A model generated the notes under the pieces. The model had not been told where the DNA came from. It ran no database searches and saw only the letters and a program-made list of their open reading frames with translations. This document shows positions 22,387 through 34,795 of a stretch of DNA of 64,000 nucleotides, one piece after another. The stretch is from the NCBI GenBank assembly GCA_025330725.1, contig JAIWND010000005.1, positions 806,001-870,000 on the forward strand. Direction: 5' to 3'. Within the stretch, counting starts at the first letter, position 1, and every line of letters starts with the position of its first letter. A program made the position numbers and the translations under genes. This DNA is from Chlamydoabsidia padenii. Its lineage: Eukaryota > Mucoromycota > Mucoromycetes > Mucorales > Cunninghamellaceae.

Positions 22387-22808
22387 ACCGGCACCAACTC
22401 CCTCCACCTTTGTAAATAGTTATTCACTTGGCATTTTGACATTATGTCAATTCACCTCTCCATGTAGAATAGTGTGCCACTCCCCAATTATTGTAGATAT
22501 AGTATGACATTAGATTAGATATGATTAAATAGAATTGTTATGATTAAAGGATGAAGGTACGTATTTTTATCATTATCAATAATAATAAACCTATGCTGGT
22601 TTTTTTTTTTTTAGTTGTATATGTGTATGACTTATGATCCTAAGATCGGCTAGGCGGGATTTGAATATGCTGTACTAAATTAGCAAAAAGAGATCGACAC
22701 AAACAGCGGCATTAATACAAAAATTCACATAATGGAAGAGATAAAAGATTATTTATTTATTGGCATTAGATAATCAAAGAATGTTCTAAACTATGGAATG
22801 CCATTAAA
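22387..22808. other. Intergenic region after the pseudogene
   Basis: Convergent 3' regions with AATAATAAA near 22581. A full motif copy, GGCGGGATTTGAAT, lies at about 22653-22666, far from any recognised start codon. Confidence 0.5.
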
Positions 22809-24509
22809 CTATTTGGTCGCCCGAGCTTCTTGTTCTGCTTGTTTCTTGGATCTGGAGTTTGGATCAAGGTAAGGCTTTTCACCCTAGTACAATTAAATAA
22901 ACAAACAAAAGAGTGAGTATGTTTCGCCAATCATGCAACCCAAAAGCGTTACTTACTTGAGGAGTCACTCTCCATCCATGACGACGGCCTACGTCAAGGT
23001 AGTCAAAGATAGCGTTGTGGAAGGTGGTTCGGTTATCCCATACTAGATTAAAGAGGTCAAGTTAGTAAATCACCCTCTATTTTTTTTTTCCAATTCCAGA
23101 CTTACCAGCAACCGTGTTTTCTATTTGCATGAGAGAGAGAGAATGTTTGAGTCTTCTTTTCCTGATGATCCCCTCTTTTTTTTTTTTTACCTTCCCACTT
23201 TAGACGGACTTGGAAATCATAACCACCAGTGATATGATCATACAGGAATTTCAAGACGGCGTCTGATTCATGTTTTGACAGCCCCACAATGCTTTTTGTA
23301 AATACAGGTTGTACGTATAAAGATTTCCAACCAGTCACTGGATGAGTTCTTTAAAAAAAGACAAGGGTGAGTGATGAGCAAGATGAGCAAGTGGTTCGTT
23401 TTACCTGACGATAGGATGGATGCTTTCGACGTGATTGCGTCTGACAACGTGATTATTGGCATTGGCGTAATCGAATTGTTGTTGGCCTGAGTGTACAGCT
23501 TGTAAACCTTCCAAGAACTTTTGCCATGCAGGAGATAAACGGTCGTACGCAGCATAGCCAGATGCCCAGAGAGTATCGCCTCCAGTGCGGGGGACAATGT
23601 CCTATGGTAATTAAAAAAAAACCAGAAAAGGTTATAAGCAAATGGAATGTTTTGACTCTTTATACATACCATCTTTAGGAGAGTGGTTGAAGCAGGTTGT
23701 TCTTCATAGGATACCTACAATACACAAATGATGAGAATGATACCTTGATTTTCTTTTTCTTTTTCTTTTTTCTTTTTACTTACATCAGTATGCCATCCGT
23801 CAGCAGAACGTAAGTTTTCAGTATTTTCCCTGGGGGACCTACAAGGTAAAATAGAAAAGATGGCTGTTAATAAAGATATCGGGGAAAGAGTTTACACGTC
23901 AAGATCGTTTTTTTCCTTACTTTTCATCAAAGTAGACAACATGGATTTCAGGGTAACCAGGAGGATGACCAAAGGTAGCATGGACATGGCTAGTAAAAGA
24001 TATATAAGTAAGAGTAAGTATATAATATATCCTCTTACTACGCATATAACTTACAGAGGACCAAATGATTTTCCGAATTCAATACCTTGGTCGACATTGA
24101 TATCTTGATCTCTAAAGAAGACGACACCTCGTTCAGCAACCAGCAAGGCCAAGTCATCCTTTTGAGTTTCGCTAAGTTGGGATAATTGGATACCATGGAT
24201 TTCTGTACCAATATGAGGAGTCACGTCAAATGCCTTTGTTGCATTGTCATAAAGAGAGGCTTTCTTGGGATCACCACGAAGACCACGATCCTTGTGTTCA
24301 AAAGGCTCCAATTCAGGGTACTATTTTGTATAAAAGAAAATGTTTAATGCGTGACCATGATTCTTGTTGGTAGATTGTTCCACCGAAATGGTACTTACCT
24401 TCTTTTCCGGGTAAACAAGATACCTTCCTTTTTCTTTGGCCAGACTTTGGAGGTCAAGAGTTTGATGCAAAGAGTCAGAGAGTTCGTCGACAGTTACGTT
24501 GGGAGCCAT
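22809..24509 (-). CDS. TauD/TfdA-type alpha-ketoglutarate-dependent dioxygenase
   Basis: Ten exons, complement of 24399-24509, 24055-24320, 23921-23989, 23784-23838, 23670-23714, 23405-23601, 23191-23348, 23106-23120, 22957-23042 and 22809-22883, total 1077 nt, 358 residues. The family uses Fe(II) and 2-oxoglutarate to oxidise substrates such as taurine, sulfonates or aryloxyalkanoates. Seen here: RGVVFFRDQDI, the iron facial triad start in WHTDVSY (His-x-Asp), the TLWASGY block, and the distal His/Arg region (VWDNRTTFHNA...GRRHGWRVT). Exon 8 is only 15 nt (ENTVA). It resembles yeast Jlp1-like sulfonate dioxygenases, so sulfur scavenging is a reasonable guess. Substrate is not provable from sequence. 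Confidence 0.92.
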
Positions 24510-25348
24510 GGTTGTTTTACTAGTGATAAAAATGAAGAAGAGTAACAAATTCTATTCCAATTTATACCTTTAGATCAAATTAAAAATTACGGGCATAAGG
24601 TAATTTCATATTGTTCATCATTATGTCTGTTCATCCTAGAATCGCGCAATCCTTGAAGTTCTCACCCTGCTTTTTGCTTTGTGTTACCAATTCCACCACC
24701 AAGACTGGGTTCTAACTAGAAGCAATAAAGTCATTAAAGCCATAATGATGCCATTTGTCCAACTATTGACGCTTGACAGAAAAAATCTAAAAAAGATAAA
24801 TTGTCATTTGAGGGGATATTACATAATTGAATACATTCATTACCTTGATTATATGGTTATCTATCCAAAGGCAGACTAAGGGAGTTTGAATAGTTATGAG
24901 CCAGCTACTTGGTACTTAATCCAAAAAACTGTTTTGATTATTACTGTTGCCAATGGAGAGGACTACCTTCTGGTAAAAAGACGGTGTGAATTACCCATGA
25001 CAAACGGACCAGGTTAGTATAATGACTTTTACCATTCCCACTTTTTCTTTTTCTTTTTAGATCTTACCTTTATGAATGATGCGCAAAGACATGGCGGACA
25101 ATGGTTTGCATAATTAAAGCAAATATTGTAGGGTTATGTTGTGATAATCTTCAAAAGTTTGTTGACCAAAGGAGTGGAGTGAATAAGAAGGGAAGAAAGA
25201 GATTCAAAAAAAAAAAAAAAAAAAAGCCGGGGTTTAAAAAGTAAATATGCTTTATTTTTATGTGTGTGAGGGGAATGAGATGAATGAATATGATATCTAA
25301 TGCTACAATGAGATGTATGTTATAAAAGAGAGAGAGGAGGGAGGAGGA
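24510..25348. other. Intergenic region, 0.84 kb
   Basis: No gene is seen. Poly-A tract (about 25207-25225) followed by CCGGGGTTTAAAAA (about 25227-25240). A 66-codon frame at 24679-24879 has no support. Confidence 0.5.
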
Positions 25349-26922
25349 TCAGCCACCAAATCCAACACCATCTACCACACGACGATGTTCTACTTCATGA
25401 TGCGCATTATAATCTAGGTGTACAAAGGCCCGTTCAACATTTTCCATCATTTCCAGGGCATCTTGTAGAGCTTCACCCACATCATGAGCTTCGTGTAGAG
25501 GACATTCAGGGGGTAAAATGATATCGATTTCAACCAAAAGACGATCACCATTATAGTAAGCGCGTACAGTATCCACAGCGGTGATCTTAGTGGAGAATCG
25601 ATAGGCCATATAAGTCAACTGTTGTAAATCCTCGGGACTAGCGGCTTGTCCACTCAATCGTCGAATATTTTCTAAATCATCACAAATACCGTGGTTAGTA
25701 TCTATATGCCTTTAAGTGATTGGTGATATTAATGTTTTACCTAAAAGTATTTGCATCCATTCATAAATGATATAAATGGAGAGAATGATGGCACCCAAAG
25801 GATCCAACCATGGCATCTTGGCCCAAATACCTAATAAAAAAAATAAAAAAAAGTCAGTCAGTCTGCCCAATCCTACTATTCTTCCCTTTTCTTTATATGC
25901 TTACCAACAACAGGGAAGATAGTACTTGCGATACTAAATACCACATCATTTTCATGATCATGAGCCAAAGCATCTACACTTGAGCTTCCCTTTATCTTGG
26001 AGCACCAAAACCATAGAATAGCCTTAACCACAATGTTGATTCCCAAGATGATGATTGCACCCATACTAAGATCCAATTCTTCACCAGCTTTTGTAGGATC
26101 AGTGAGTCGTTGGATTGAACTCATCAAGACTTGAGAGAAGGAGGTGGTGATGATGACAGCAAATACAATGATACCTAAGGGTTCCATTCGTGACTATGAT
26201 AATAATAAAATATGATCAGTATATCATCACATCATATACTCTTTTTTTTTTTTCTTCTTCTTTACTTTACCTTGCCCACAGGATAAGTATAATAGTCCTT
26301 TTGTCGAATAACTCGTATAGTGAGAAAGATGATCCCGTTACTGACCAGGTCCAAGAAACTTTCGAACGCCGACGCAAGAATCGCCATGGATCCAGAAAAC
26401 AAGGCCAAGAAAACTTTGGTAGCAAATAAGGCAAGGTTGGCAATAAACGAGAGATTGATAGCCAAATGAATGATCCATAGTGCTGTTCGTTTGTCGCTGG
26501 TCATTTCTTGTTGTATGGTGGATTTCGTTAATAAGGCCGAGGTTTCTTCTTGTCCTTTTCCGTTGCTGACTTGTTTGGGGTTTTCTTCGTCGTGTCGATC
26601 TTGATCATACAACGAGTTATATTCCAAAGGTGTTACGCCATGTTTCAGTGCTTCAATGACTTGGTCGACTTCCAGAAACCGATCAATCATATCGTTTTGA
26701 TCCTAAAGGGAAAAGTGTTAATTTAATAACCAGTGTAGTAGTTTTATTACCTAGTTGTCGTACTTTATAAAATTGCTTGACTGATGTGTTGGTGATCTTG
26801 TCGAGTTGATCATCTTGTATACGCAAAGAGTTAAAGTTAACGGGTGGTGGTAAGGCAGAGGCAGCCAGAGACACTAAACCTTTTTGACAAGATTTACGTC
26901 TACCCACGAGCGGATCATTCAT
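25349..26922 (-). CDS. Cation diffusion facilitator (CDF/SLC30, MTP-like) transporter
   Basis: Five exons, complement of 26764-26922, 26271-26702, 25905-26193, 25741-25830 and 25349-25671, give 430 residues. Donor GTACGA ends exon 1; this choice restores the family's FY-x-x-Q segment (FYKDQNDMIDRFLEVD), whereas the downstream GTAATA would break the frame. Membrane helices start near residue 115. TM2 carries FESFLDLVSN and TM5 the DHENDV motif, expected metal-site positions. The cytosolic C-terminal domain is present (FSTKITAVDTVRAYYNGDRLLVEIDI). Layout matches fungal and plant Mn/Zn-exporting MTPs, acting at the vacuole or secretory pathway. The metal is not certain. GCGGAATTTGAAAA lies ~75 bp upstream. 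Confidence 0.92.
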
Positions 26923-27169
26923 AATGAATTGTTTGGTTATAAAGAAGAGAGGGGAAAAAAAAAAAAAAAAAGGGAGAAACTACTCCCGATTATGATGCGG
27001 AATTTGAAAAAATCGGGAAAATCAAGGAAGATCTCATTGACCAATCAAGATCAAGGCCCCTGATTCCACAAAAAAAAAAAGTGGGATCACTCTTTCTTTT
27101 CTCTCTCTCTCTTTTTTGGATTCTTATCTCTTCCCCCACTCCTCATTTTCCCTATCTATCTCCAACCAA
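26923..27169. promoter_or_regulatory. Divergent promoter CDF transporter / F-box gene
   Basis: Contains GCGGAATTTGAAAA (26997-27010), a CCAAT box (about 27040), and C/T-rich leaders on both outer sides (26955-26972 on the minus strand; 27090-27165 on the plus strand). Confidence 0.5.
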
Positions 27170-28006
27170 ATGCCTTTCCCTCTTCTACATACAAAGAAAA
27201 AGCGTCAAAGTAAAAATTCATGCAACACACACTCCGCCCCTTCTTCCTCTTTTACTTCTTTACCAAATGAAATAATATCCAGAATCTTTGCTTTTTTACC
27301 CACGCCTGATCTCTTACCCTTGTACACCATTCCTTCGGTCATCATAAACTCCATTGCAAGCAATGAAATAGTGACAAGACTGGACCAACATCAACTGGGT
27401 ATTCGACTTTACTTTGATCAAGAAACCAGGTGGAGATACACACTCGACATGAAACTCTCGCCATCATCCATCCAAAACAATAAAGGACGACTTTGTTTTA
27501 TACCAATGACAACAACAAAGAACCCACCAAGTTATCTATTCTACACATCAAAATTGATTCGCCGACCTACTCTTTATAAAGTCAGTCTGATCGCCACCAA
27601 CGAAGACCTCTCGTGTCTTCCTGACAATCTCCTCGTTACATCACATACCTTGGATATCAAACAACAAGGATCATCTTGTTCACAACAACAGGACTCTCTT
27701 CTGGGTTATTGTGTCACAACAAATTCTACTCAGGTGATAAAATCTCGACCGGGTGAACGATGGATCCTACCCTGTCGATTCGAATGTGACCTTGGCTGGT
27801 TGTGTCAGACCAAATCAGGACTTGGTAAATGGCTCGATAAATTACATGGTAAACCAATACGACGGAGGATGACTAATATACATTCGACAAGTGCTGTAAA
27901 ACTGCCGGTTATGGATGGTCAAGTGGCTGAACTGGGCATTACTGCTCCCATCTCTCTGGGCAAACAATTTGATACCCTTACCCTTATTCCCAACATATTT
28001 AGTTAA
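27170..28006 (+). CDS. F-box domain protein
   Basis: Single exon, 278 residues from the ATG at 27170, which follows a C/T-rich leader. The F-box-like segment starts near residue 31 (SLPNEIISRIFAFLPTPDLLPLY) and should bind Skp1. No recognised substrate-binding repeats follow. The C-terminal part is unfamiliar, with a WILPCRFECDLGWLCQ segment. It likely acts as a substrate receptor in an SCF ubiquitin ligase, with unknown target. An upstream in-frame extension to 27116 has no ATG. Confidence 0.72.
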   Translation: MPFPLLHTKKKRQSKNSCNTHSAPSSSFTSLPNEIISRIFAFLPTPDLLPLYTIPSVIINSIASNEIVTRLDQHQLGIRLYFDQETRWRYTLDMKLSPSSIQNNKGRLCFIPMTTTKNPPSYLFYTSKLIRRPTLYKVSLIATNEDLSCLPDNLLVTSHTLDIKQQGSSCSQQQDSLLGYCVTTNSTQVIKSRPGERWILPCRFECDLGWLCQTKSGLGKWLDKLHGKPIRRRMTNIHSTSAVKLPVMDGQVAELGITAPISLGKQFDTLTLIPNIFS

Positions 28007-28233
28007 TTTGTAGTCATTATCATTTTATGGTCATTTTTTTGTAATAATAATAAATAAACAATCATCCATTTTTATTAAATAAAACAATGAATCATATGTG
28101 TATGTAAATAGTTTAATATAAAAAGGGGGTCTATTATCCTAAGGGGAGGGAGCATTGTAATGTAATGTACAATAATGGAAGGATGGATGGGATATAAAGA
28201 TGTTATAATAACAATAAAGTGATGAAGTTAAGG
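28007..28233. other. Intergenic region between convergent F-box genes
   Basis: Contains several AATAATAAA/AATAAA signals on the plus strand (28041-28060). No gene seen. Confidence 0.5.
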
Positions 28234-29257
28234 TTAATCCATATCCATGAGCATGGTATCCGATGAGGAGACAGGCAAGTTGGTCAAAGATCGTGGAATT
28301 GTCATATTATCATTGTCATCATCCACATCCACATCAAAATCATGCACCTCCATAATCGTATGTCGTTCCGGTTGTTCCACTTGTTTCAGCACCACCGCCT
28401 TTGTATCGTTGAATTGCAATTTCCATACTGTTTTTCCAGGTGTACTAAAGTTGCGAATCAGTCGTCCCTTAAGATCCCACAGTCGTACTTTTCCATCATT
28501 GCCACAACTGAGCATTCGTCGATCGTCGAATTGAATACATGTCACCGAGTTGTCGTGAGCCGATATTTGTTGAAGGCATTCATAGGTTGTCATTGACCAG
28601 ACTCGTAAGCATCCATCCGAGGAACCAGACACCACGATGGATCCAGTCAGCTGCAGTTGCCCTACCAATGAAGTATGACCTCGCAATGTCGCTAGACACT
28701 GTCCAGTTTCGGGTGACCATACCTTGATTGAATGATCCAGAGATCCGGTGACAACGTTTCTTCCATCGAACGCAATTGCATAGATTTGAGAGTCGTGACC
28801 AGTAAGAGTATGAAGACAATAACCAGTTTCCATATCCCAAACTCGTGCGGTATTATCATAGGATCCTATAAATAAAGCAGTGTTTATAATGAATAAGAAA
28901 GTAATTGTCAATATGTTGTCTTTTTTTTTCATTTCACCTTACCAGATACTACAGTATTATCATGTATTTCCAGGCACCTGACACTATGTTGATGACCAAG
29001 CAAGACATGTAAAAGTATACCCCTTTGGATATCCCATATTCGGAGTGTCATGTCTCTGCTGCCAGTCACCACCGTCCGCTTGTCTTTCATCTTGAGACAT
29101 CGTACTGTAGATGTGTGCCCCCGCAAGACATGTCGTCGCCGTCCAGTATCCAGATCCCATACACGTACGTCTCTAGAGTAAAACAAGAAAAGTGAGGGAG
29201 TTAGTTGTAAGATAAGGAGAATCATAAAGTTAACATATGTAATAGGAAGAGATGCTG

Positions 29258-29297
<40 letters not shown>

Positions 29298-30262
29298 TAC
29301 CTATCACAACCCCCAGAGACCAATATGCGTTCAGAATCATACTTGTCACCACCCTTGAATTGTAAAGCCCAGACACCCCCTTCATGACCTTCCAAAGTTC
29401 GTATCTTCATTGCTGTTTGTGTATCAAAGACTTCGATTCTATGATTATCGCACCCCACCACAATATACTTGTCATCAAATTGAAGGGATGTTACCAGAGC
29501 ATCACCTGTAAAAACATCATCCACCACCTTGACTCGACCACCATGTTCCCAAGTGGCTGCAATCCTGTATTTCCGTTTAAAGTATTGTCGATAAGAGAAG
29601 TTGAGTCGATGAGTAGGAGGAGCCAGTAATTCGCCACCACAAATACTAGAGTTGCGCCGTTGATATCGATGGGTCGTGCAGAGTGACTTCCAGGTTGCTT
29701 CATCACGGAGTAGAGAGTTCCAAAAAGTCGATACACATGCTGCCCTTGCCAAGGTCTTGGGATCGTCAATGAAGGACAAGACATGTAGTGATATTTCAAT
29801 TGGTAGTTCTTTAAGGAAGTCTATTTTAAGCCTTGGTGTAATAAGGCTGTTGAGATAAGATAGCTGTGAAGTGTTGCAACAGTTGATAAGTTCGTCTAAA
29901 AAGGCTTGTTTCTGTTGATGATCCAGTTGTTGGAAGGAGGTCTTTAATTGGTGTATATGTTCGACTTGGGCGTTATTAGTGATATTGGCGGCATGAGAAG
30001 GATGGTCAGATGCAAAGGAGTTGGTCAATGACGAGGAGTGGGAGGAGGAGAAAGGAGAAGCAATAGACCGATTGTCATGAAGCCTTTGTCGTTGAGGTGT
30101 TGGTGTTCGATTAATAGAAGAGGTTGAAGAAGGATCAGTAAAGTTAAAGCTAGGTGGTGTTGCAGGTGGTGAGGATATTTCATCAGGTCCACAAATGTCC
30201 ATGAGTGATGAAGGTCCAGCCCAGTTCGATCTAGCTTTTTTGCAGGGGATGGAACTCGTCAT
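28234..30262 (-). CDS. F-box/WD40 protein (Cdc4/Pop1/Fbw7-like SCF receptor)
   Basis: Three exons, complement of 29301-30262, 28943-29172 and 28234-28865, give 607 residues. Residues 1-100 are disordered and Ser/Thr/Pro-rich. A helical segment (HIHQLKTSFQQLDHQQKQAFLDEL) follows, then an F-box (DFLKELPIEISLHVLSFIDDP) near residues 152-195. At least seven WD40 repeats follow, with repeated GH and VW/IWD spacing (e.g. LRGHTSTVRCLK, VWDMETGYCLHTLTGHD, VRLWDLKGRL). The tail is acidic. The layout is that of Cdc4/Pop1/SconB/Fbw7 phosphodegron receptors of SCF ligases. Which one is not determined. Intron 1 carries a 35-nt homopolymer right after the donor. Confidence 0.94.
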
Positions 30263-31512
30263 TATAGGAGTACGTAATAATGATAAATGATAACGAGATG
30301 GATGAGGTTTCAAATAGTTAAAAACGTAAAGGTATAAAGTTTAGTGTAGTGAGTAAAAATTATAAAGTAAGCGAAGATATATTTGTGTATAAATAAAGAC
30401 CAAAAGTAGAAGAAAGAAAGAAAGAAAGAAAGAAATGGAAAAAGTGGAAAAAAAGAAAATTTTAACAGTTGATTTTTTTTTTATATACCATTTCCATTTT
30501 CAAGCCACTACCTGCATGGATGATAATTTATTTAATGTAAAAATCTACATGATACTTGATTTACGTATTGATATTATAATTGGGACCAATCCATGAGGTG
30601 AAGTGATTACATGGGGGAGGATCTTTTTCCTAATGCACTGTGTCCTGCGTACTTCCTCTTTTTTAAAATTTAACCCCCGATCCTTTTTGCTGCCTTACTA
30701 TAGTGGTTTCCAATTGTGATCAACAATGAAATGATCTGCTTTATTTTTTTACTGTTGCTTTGATATACATATAAACTAGAGAAAAGTGATGATATAGAAC
30801 ACCTAATTATAAGAGTAAATTAAGGATTGCTGCTTGAACCGATTCGCCAGTTTCTTTTTCCTTTTTAGCAAATTAAACCACTCTGACTATGTAAGACATA
30901 TAATATTGAGGGGGAAAGATTTCCAGCTATCATGCAATCATGACATTTCAGACTCCGGTATGTCCTAGTTGCCTTTTTTGTCGAAGGTGGAACAATTGAA
31001 GTCTTCTCTCCCCTCTTCCATGTGATGCATAATGAATTATCTGCTAGACGGTGTAATAAAATGTACATTGTAAGTGATTACCCTTAAGGGTTTGATTCTC
31101 ATGTTTTATCCTAATTTCAATAAGTGTAGGTACTCGATCTCTTTACAAATGTCCTTTTTTTTTGAGTTTCTCAAGTTTCTCATCAATAAAAAACTTCAAC
31201 AAAAAAGGGTTTCTATAACCATCAATAATATCTACAGTTATTTTATAAGTGTAATTTCTGTCTTCTTGATCTTACTTTGGTTCAAGCCCAACCCTTTTCA
31301 AACACCGACTTTTCTTTTCTTCTCAAAAGTTTGAATCGTATCTAAAAGATTTCAAGATACACTAATATCTACCAGATGTGTATCATATCACAAATGTCGG
31401 GATTGGATCTTGATGATAAAACTCCAGAACTTTCCTTTGTCTCTCTCCTCCTCCCTCCAGACACAACTTCGCTTCTGATTTTTGATCTCCGACTCAAAAA
31501 AGCAAAAGGTAA
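30263..31512. other. Intergenic region upstream of F-box/WD40 gene
   Basis: Contains an (AAAG)n tract (about 30413-30434) that is C/T on the gene strand. TTTAACCCCCG (about 30668-30678) is a weak motif variant. No supported gene was found. Short frames near 31074-31334 and 31376-31579 have no leader or domain. Confidence 0.5.
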
Positions 31513-31585
31513 AGCCCTACGGGGGGGTCGAACCCCCAACCTTGAGATTAAGAGTCTCACGCTCTGCCGATTGAGCTAGCAAGGC
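31513..31585 (-). tRNA. tRNA-Lys (anticodon CTT)
   Basis: A 73-nt cloverleaf on the minus strand. Acceptor arm GCCTTGC (31585-31579) pairs with GTAGGGC (31520-31514), allowing G-T pairs. The D-arm region is TAGCTCAATCGGCAGAGC. The anticodon stem TGAGA/TCTCA holds the loop CTCTTAA with anticodon CTT (Lys, AAG codons). The T-arm is GGGGG-TTCGACC-CCCCC. There is no intron. A T-rich stretch follows on the minus strand as expected for Pol III termination. Box A and box B consensus are both intact. Confidence 0.96.
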
Positions 31586-31770
31586 TTCAACTGACAAAAA
31601 AAATGCTTGGTGTTATATAAATCACAAAGTCGGAGTTTGAATATAAATTCGAAATCGCGGGGTTTCCTGATGATATAGTTTCCGTTTGCTTTTCCTTTTT
31701 CGCTTTTCTTCCTTTTTTTCTTCTTCCTCGTTTTATTCTTCTATCGACATTATTAATACTATTATACAAA
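31586..31770. promoter_or_regulatory. Promoter and CT-rich leader of PP2A-A gene
   Basis: CGGAGTTTGAAT (about 31631-31642) is a motif variant, followed by GCGGGGTTTCC (about 31657) and a dense C/T leader (31680-31740) before the ATG at 31771. Confidence 0.45.
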
Positions 31771-33712
31771 ATGGATACGAATAATACTTTTGTTGACTCA
31801 GACGCCGGTCACCTTGAGTTCAGCACAACATCATCCGATAACACCATTGATCACCACACTCCACCGACAGTTGGTGATGCGAATTACACACAGCAACACT
31901 ACCAATCTTCTAATAGCCATAACACCAACCAAATGAACAACAACATTGATGGGGACAACGTAGCAGACGACCAAGAGATAAATCCCATCACCATTCTAGT
32001 GGAAGAATTAAAAAACGACGATGTCCAACTACGACTAAACGCTATTCGAAATCTTGGAACGATTGCTATGGCGCTGGGACCACAAAAAACAAGGGATGAA
32101 CTCATACCCTTTCTTAATGGTAAGTAGGTGGTAAAAAGAAACGCTTTGATTTACTGACTAATGTACTTATCCCTACTATAATCTAGACTCGATTGATGAC
32201 GAAGATGAAATACTGTTGGCTGTAGCTGAAGAATTGGGCAACTTTACTGAATATGTTGGTGGGGCCGAATTTGCTCACACTCTACTGGGACCTCTCGAAA
32301 ACTTGGCTGCTACTGAAGAAATCCTTGTACGCGAAAAGGTAAGAATTCTATCTTAAAAAAAGGACTTTTATTAGGGGCCAAAAAAAAAAAAAAAAAAAAA
32401 AGAGTAACTGACAAAACCAATGAATTGGGCTAGGCAGTAGAATCGATATGTAAAGTTGTAACTGTATTCAACGAACACCAAACCGAACACTACCTCTTAC
32501 CTCTGTTGAACCGACTGACCAATGGTGAATGGTTTACAAGCCGAGCTTCTGCTACAGGATTATTCGCTACCGCTTATGGACAATGCACTGTTGGACAAAA
32601 AGCCGAATTACAAAAGTAAGTATAAAGGAAGGGGCAGGTTTGTTTATTGGCCAACTGGACCAACCTTTATCCCATCTTTTAGGTTATTTACTCAACTGAT
32701 TCAAGATGATACTCCAATGGTTAGACGTGCTGCAGCAAAGACATTGGGGGTAAAAAATCAAACACCAAAAACTAACTATTCATAAACTGATCCCCTACCT
32801 CCTTTTTTTTTATATTTTTATTATTAGAATTTTGCCGAAAAGATCGACAAGAAGGACTTTCTCACCAATATCTTACCCTTCTTCTTGAAGCTAACCAAAG
32901 ACGATCAAGATTCAGTACGACTCCTGACAGTGGAAGATGTGTTGCAAACCACCAGCATACTGACTATTGAAGAAAACAAGCAACATCTACTACCAACCCT
33001 CAAGTCCTTGGGCCAAGATAAATCCTGGCGTGTGCGATCCATGGTATCAACCCATTTTGCCGAGGTACGTAATGATGATGGGGTTGGAAAAATGAACAGA
33101 CTGGCAAACTCATTCCTCCCTCTTTTTTTTTTTTTTTTTTTGTATGTAGTTATGCGAAGCTTTTGGTGTATCTGTGACCAGGGACGAACTTGTGGATCTA
33201 TTTGTGGCTCTCATCAAGGATAGTGAAGGTGAAGTCAAGATTACAACTATAGGTCAGGCATCAGGTAAGCAAAGGGAAAAGGGATCAAATGCCATTAGTC
33301 GTAACAGATAACCAACTTGTTTTGTATTTACCTTTGACGGAATAGCCTTTACCAAGATGATCGATGAAGTGGTGGTGGTTGATAAAATTATTCCGTGCAT
33401 CAAGGATCTCGTTGTCGACACTAACCAACATGTACGCGCTGCGATGGCGGCCAACATCAGCGGATTAGCCCCAATCATCGGGAAAGATATGTAAGTATCA
33501 TGCAGTTATATAATGGATGGAAAAAAGGCTCTCATATCTAATCTTATCTCTTCTTGTTTATTAGTACCATTGAATATCTTTTACCCTTATTCTTACAACT
33601 ACTGAAGGACGATTTCCCAGAAGTCAGGCTTAACATTATATCAAAACTGGAAAATGTAAATCAAGGTAAGGTAGAAAGTAAAAAAAAATTAAAAGGGGTC
33701 ATATGGAATACT

Positions 33713-33753
<41 letters not shown>

Positions 33754-34494
33754 TGATTGCTAGTTATTGGTGTGGAGCGCCTGTCTCTATCTCTACTTCC
33801 TGCCATCGTCGAGTTAGCCCAGGACAAACAATGGCGTGTCAGACTGGCGATCATCGAATACATTCCCTTTTTGGCTTCTCAGCTTGGCATGACATTCTTT
33901 GACGAAAAGCTACTCCATCTATGCATCTCTTGGTTGGGTGACACTGTGTTCTCAATCCGGGATGCGGCAACAACGAACCTCAAACAATTAGTACAAGTCT
34001 TTGGATGCGACTGGGCCAAGGAAACTGTCCTTCCTCAAGTAATGGTTATGGCGCAAAATGAAAACTATCTGTATCGAATGACTACCTTATTTGCATTATC
34101 GGTAAAGAATGACATAGTATTATGTGAAGAAAACAGGTTGACTAATCTTATTTTGCTGATCCTTTTAGACCATGGCCGTATCCTTGAATCCTGAAATCAT
34201 CAAAAACAACATTTTACCCACTGTACTCGAAATGGTTGAAGATCCTATCCCCAACGTCCGATTTAATGTGGCAAAATCACTAGAGGTACTGACACCCTTC
34301 CTGAAAAACAGCCCTGATACTGCATCTCTGGAACAATCACAAGTGAAATCTGCTTTAGAAAAGCTTCATAATGATACGGATATGGATGTAAGGTGGTTTG
34401 CCGAAAAAGCTTTACTAGCAGGTAAGCATGAATCAAGAATGGAGGGGATGAAATACTAACTTTTTTTTTTCTTTTTTTGCTTTGTATAGTTTGA
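31771..34494 (+). CDS. Protein phosphatase 2A scaffold (A/PR65) subunit
   Basis: Eleven exons (31771-32119, 32187-32338, 32434-32615, 32683-32749, 32828-33064, 33150-33264, 33346-33490, 33565-33665, 33764-34101, 34169-34421, 34490-34494). The last exon supplies only the end of a Val codon and the stop. The product is an all-HEAT-repeat scaffold that holds the catalytic and B subunits of PP2A (Tpd3/Paa1 family). Repeats are visible in series: [83 protein letters not shown] and [15 protein letters not shown]. The N-terminal ~70 residues (Asn/Thr/Asp-rich) are longer than usual and disordered. Phases agree at every junction. Confidence 0.96.
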
Positions 34495-34795
34495 TGATCC
34501 TGGACTTGCTTTGGTCAAATTAGTGCTTCTTCCTTTATATATTACATTATACTTGGTCATTTTGGCATATGTTATGCATGACTTTCCCCCCCCCTTATCT
34601 ATAATACTACCTCCCTTTCTTCTTTATCCAATAAAATTAAAATCCCGACATTTACCGCCAGATAAATAATGCATTCTTTTTTTATTTTTGCGCCATCTTC
34701 TTTACTTTACTCATCCTATAGATTGGCGACATTTATTTTAATGAATACTTACTCTTCTCATTACAAATAAGTCATTGCAAAAGAACTTTTGACAA
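34495..34795. promoter_or_regulatory. 3' end of PP2A-A gene and promoter of WD40 gene
   Basis: AATAAAA near 34630 and then TTAAAATCCCG (about 34637-34647), a motif copy ~149 bp upstream of the next start codon. Confidence 0.45.

Noticed and set aside
26751..26763. Donor GTAATA at the end of CDF exon 1
   Set aside because: It leads to a stop soon after the junction; the GTACGA donor 13 bases earlier keeps frame and restores the FY..Q segment.
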